NCBI GenBank assembly: GCA_003168315.1
Contig: PMSP01000224.1
Coordinates: forward strand, 1-7,002
Length of the DNA: 7,002 nucleotides
From: Opitutaceae bacterium
Lineage (GTDB): Bacteria; Verrucomicrobiota; Verrucomicrobiia; Opitutales; Opitutaceae
Direction of reading: 5' to 3'
In this document: in pieces, positions 5,651 through 7,002 of the stretch
Layout: every line of letters begins with the position of its first letter
Position numbering within the stretch: position 1 is the stretch's first letter
Position numbers and translations under genes: made by a program
The notes under the pieces: generated by a model
Told to the model about the DNA's origin: nothing
Databases searched by the model: none
What the model saw: only the letters and a program-made list of their open reading frames with translations

Positions 5651-6288
5651 CGCCGGGCCGCATTGCTCCGGGACGGCGCCTGCCGCTCATCCTCGGGACC
5701 TTCCTGGGGCTCGCGGCGTCCCTGCAGGCATCCCCGGTCGACAATGCGCAGGCGCTCTTCCGGCAGAAGAAATACGCCGAGGCGAGGGCCATCCTGGAGC
5801 CGCTTGTCGCGTCCGAGCCCTCGAACTCCGCCGCGGCGTATTTCCTCGGCATGACGTACCTGCGGCAGGGGGGGCCGAAGGGGCTGGACTCCGCGCGCCT
5901 CTGGATCGGCAAGGCCGTCAAGCTCGCCCCCTCCCAGGAGGGCTACCTGGCGGACTACGCCGGCGTGTGTTTCCTCATGGCGGACCGCGACAGCTCGTTC
6001 TCGCTCGCGCTGGAGGGCCGGGACGCGATGATCCGCGCTGTCGCGGAGAAGCCGGACGACCTGGACGCCTGCGACGGTCTCATGAAGTTCTACGCGACGG
6101 CGCCCTGGCCCCTCGGGAGCGCCGACAAGGCCCTGGAGCTCGCGGCCCAGATCACGAGGTTCGACCCGAAGCGCGGGCCCGCGGCGTACCGCGCCATCGA
6201 GGCGATCTTCGAGAAGAACGGGCGCACCCTGAAGGCGAAATCCGCGGCGGACGCCGCTCAAAGCCTCGCGCCCGGCCATCCGCAGTGA
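5647..6288 (+). CDS. Secreted tetratricopeptide-repeat protein of unknown role
   Basis: 213-aa protein with a likely Sec signal peptide: basic residues R5, R10 and R11, hydrophobic core LPLILGTFLGLAA (12-24) and a probable signal peptidase I site after LQA (residue 28). There is no lipobox cysteine. The mature part is helical and TPR-like: DNAQALFRQKKYAEARAIL (32-50), SAAAYFLGMTYLRQGG (61-76) with the following helix, and a segment around 136-172 holding LMKFYATAPWPLGSADKALEL, written here by position only as the FY-AP-LG pattern common in periplasmic TPR proteins (positions 145-165). It most likely acts as a periplasmic protein-binding scaffold; its partner is unknown. It is coupled to coaD by a 4-base ATGA overlap and followed after 11 bp by the metallo-hydrolase. 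The coupling may be only structural, as CoaD is cytosolic. Confidence 0.82.
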   Translation: MTPGRIAPGRRLPLILGTFLGLAASLQASPVDNAQALFRQKKYAEARAILEPLVASEPSNSAAAYFLGMTYLRQGGPKGLDSARLWIGKAVKLAPSQEGYLADYAGVCFLMADRDSSFSLALEGRDAMIRAVAEKPDDLDACDGLMKFYATAPWPLGSADKALELAAQITRFDPKRGPAAYRAIEAIFEKNGRTLKAKSAADAAQSLAPGHPQ

Positions 6289-6299
6289 TACTGAACGAC

Positions 6300-7002
6300 A
6301 TGCCCCGGATCCCGATCGAGGATAACTTCACGGACGTGATAGCCAAGGCCCAGAGGGGCCTCGGCGTCTCCGACGCGGAGCTCTGCAAGCGGGCCGAGGT
6401 GACGCACGCGGACCTGGCCGCCGTCAAGTCGGGGACGCCCATCGACGCGGTCATCCGCCGGGTGGCCCGTCACCTGAGGCTCGGCCCCGACGCGCTCGAG
6501 GAGCTCGCCCACAAGCGGTGGTACCCCGAGGTGCCTGTGTTCCCCCACGGGTTCGCGGTCTTCAGCACCTCCTTCGAGGGCATGCTCGTGAACAGCTACC
6601 TCGTCTGGGACGCGCGCGAGCGAACTGCGGTCGCGTTCGACACCGGCGCCGACTGCGGGGGGATGCTGGACCTGATCCGCACCGAGAGGCTGCGCCTGCA
6701 GATGATCCTCCTCACCCACACCCACGACGACCATGTGGCCGACCTGCCGAGGCTCGCCAAGGAGACCGGCGCCGAGGTCTGGGCGAGCGAGAAGGAGCCG
6801 GCGGACCTCCCCGGCGCCAGGGTCTTCAAGGAGAACGCCCACTTCCACATCGGGGCGATTGCCATAAAGACCCTGTCCACCTGGGGCCATTCCCCGGGGC
6901 AGACGACCTTCTACGTGACCGGCCTGAGCTATCCCCTCGCGGTCGTCGGCGACTCGATGTTCGCGGCCTCTATGGGCGGCAGCGCCGCGCATTTCGCCGA
7001 CC
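6300..7002 (+). CDS. HTH-fused metallo-beta-lactamase-fold hydrolase, partial (3' end outside window)
   Basis: An open frame runs off the window after 234 codons with no stop. Residues about 8-71 resemble an XRE/Cro-type helix-turn-helix: SDAELCKRAEVT (24-35), then HADLAAVKSG (36-45), and an ARHLRLGPDALEELA third block (56-70). Residues from about 85 are a metallo-beta-lactamase hydrolase: NSYLVWD (98-104), FDTGAD (113-118), the metal motif THTHDDH (139-145) with His140, His142, Asp144 and His145, then GHSPGQT (196-202) with His197, and VGDSMF (216-221) with Asp218. The final His ligand would lie beyond the window. The glyoxalase II-like motif order suggests hydrolysis of a thioester or similar ester, but the substrate is unknown. 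The start at 6300 follows the TPR stop by 11 bp. An in-frame GTG at 6285, overlapping that stop as GTGA, is an alternative adding five residues. Confidence 0.88.
   Translation, partial: MPRIPIEDNFTDVIAKAQRGLGVSDAELCKRAEVTHADLAAVKSGTPIDAVIRRVARHLRLGPDALEELAHKRWYPEVPVFPHGFAVFSTSFEGMLVNSYLVWDARERTAVAFDTGADCGGMLDLIRTERLRLQMILLTHTHDDHVADLPRLAKETGAEVWASEKEPADLPGARVFKENAHFHIGAIAIKTLSTWGHSPGQTTFYVTGLSYPLAVVGDSMFAASMGGSAAHFAD

Noticed and set aside
1..7002. Mobile element, CRISPR, toxin-antitoxin or phage defence system
   Set aside because: No transposase, repeat-spacer array, small paired ORFs or defence domains seen; gene content is biosynthetic and housekeeping with even base composition.

Overview
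This is a high-GC bacterial chromosomal window. Ten protein genes pack it almost completely, with short gaps and several 4-base stop/start overlaps. The protein sequences and gene set (a type III polyketide synthase trio beside aroQ, a PgsA/PgpA pair, coaD, and a metallo-hydrolase with an N-terminal helix-turn-helix) most resemble what I remember of Verrucomicrobiota, perhaps Opitutae. That assignment is inference from memory, not a search. I see no tRNA, rRNA, CRISPR array, insertion sequence or phage gene. No gap without a gene exceeds about 100 bp.

Layout. (1) Bases 35-3939, plus strand: a tight run of a SAM-dependent methyltransferase, an FAD-dependent oxidoreductase, a type III polyketide synthase, a Nif3-like dinuclear-metal protein and aroQ (type II 3-dehydroquinate dehydratase). 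The junctions are -4, +12, +3 and +12 bp, so this looks like one operon that may begin before the window. (2) Bases 3953-5070 (possibly to 5112), minus strand: pgsA followed by pgpA, overlapping by ATGA. They encode consecutive steps of phosphatidylglycerol synthesis. They converge on aroQ with only 13 bp between stop codons. (3) Bases 5171-7002, plus strand: coaD, a secreted TPR protein overlapping it by ATGA, and a metallo-beta-lactamase-fold hydrolase cut by the window edge. A compact divergent control region separates pgsA from coaD and holds a 7-bp perfect inverted repeat that ends right at the coaD ATG.

How the genes work together. The first three genes have the same three activity types as the Streptomyces griseus srsABC phenolic-lipid pathway: a type III PKS makes an alkylresorcinol, alkylpyrone or similar ring, and a methyltransferase and a flavoprotein tailor it. 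The product here is not known. Nif3 and aroQ look like housekeeping genes sharing the transcript. PgsA and PgpA make phosphatidylglycerol from CDP-diacylglycerol and glycerol-3-phosphate. CoaD makes dephospho-CoA.

The points most worth a second look are the srs-like trio fused to a housekeeping operon, the HTH-metallo-hydrolase fusion, the inverted repeat abutting coaD, and the lack of a clear Shine-Dalgarno sequence before any gene.
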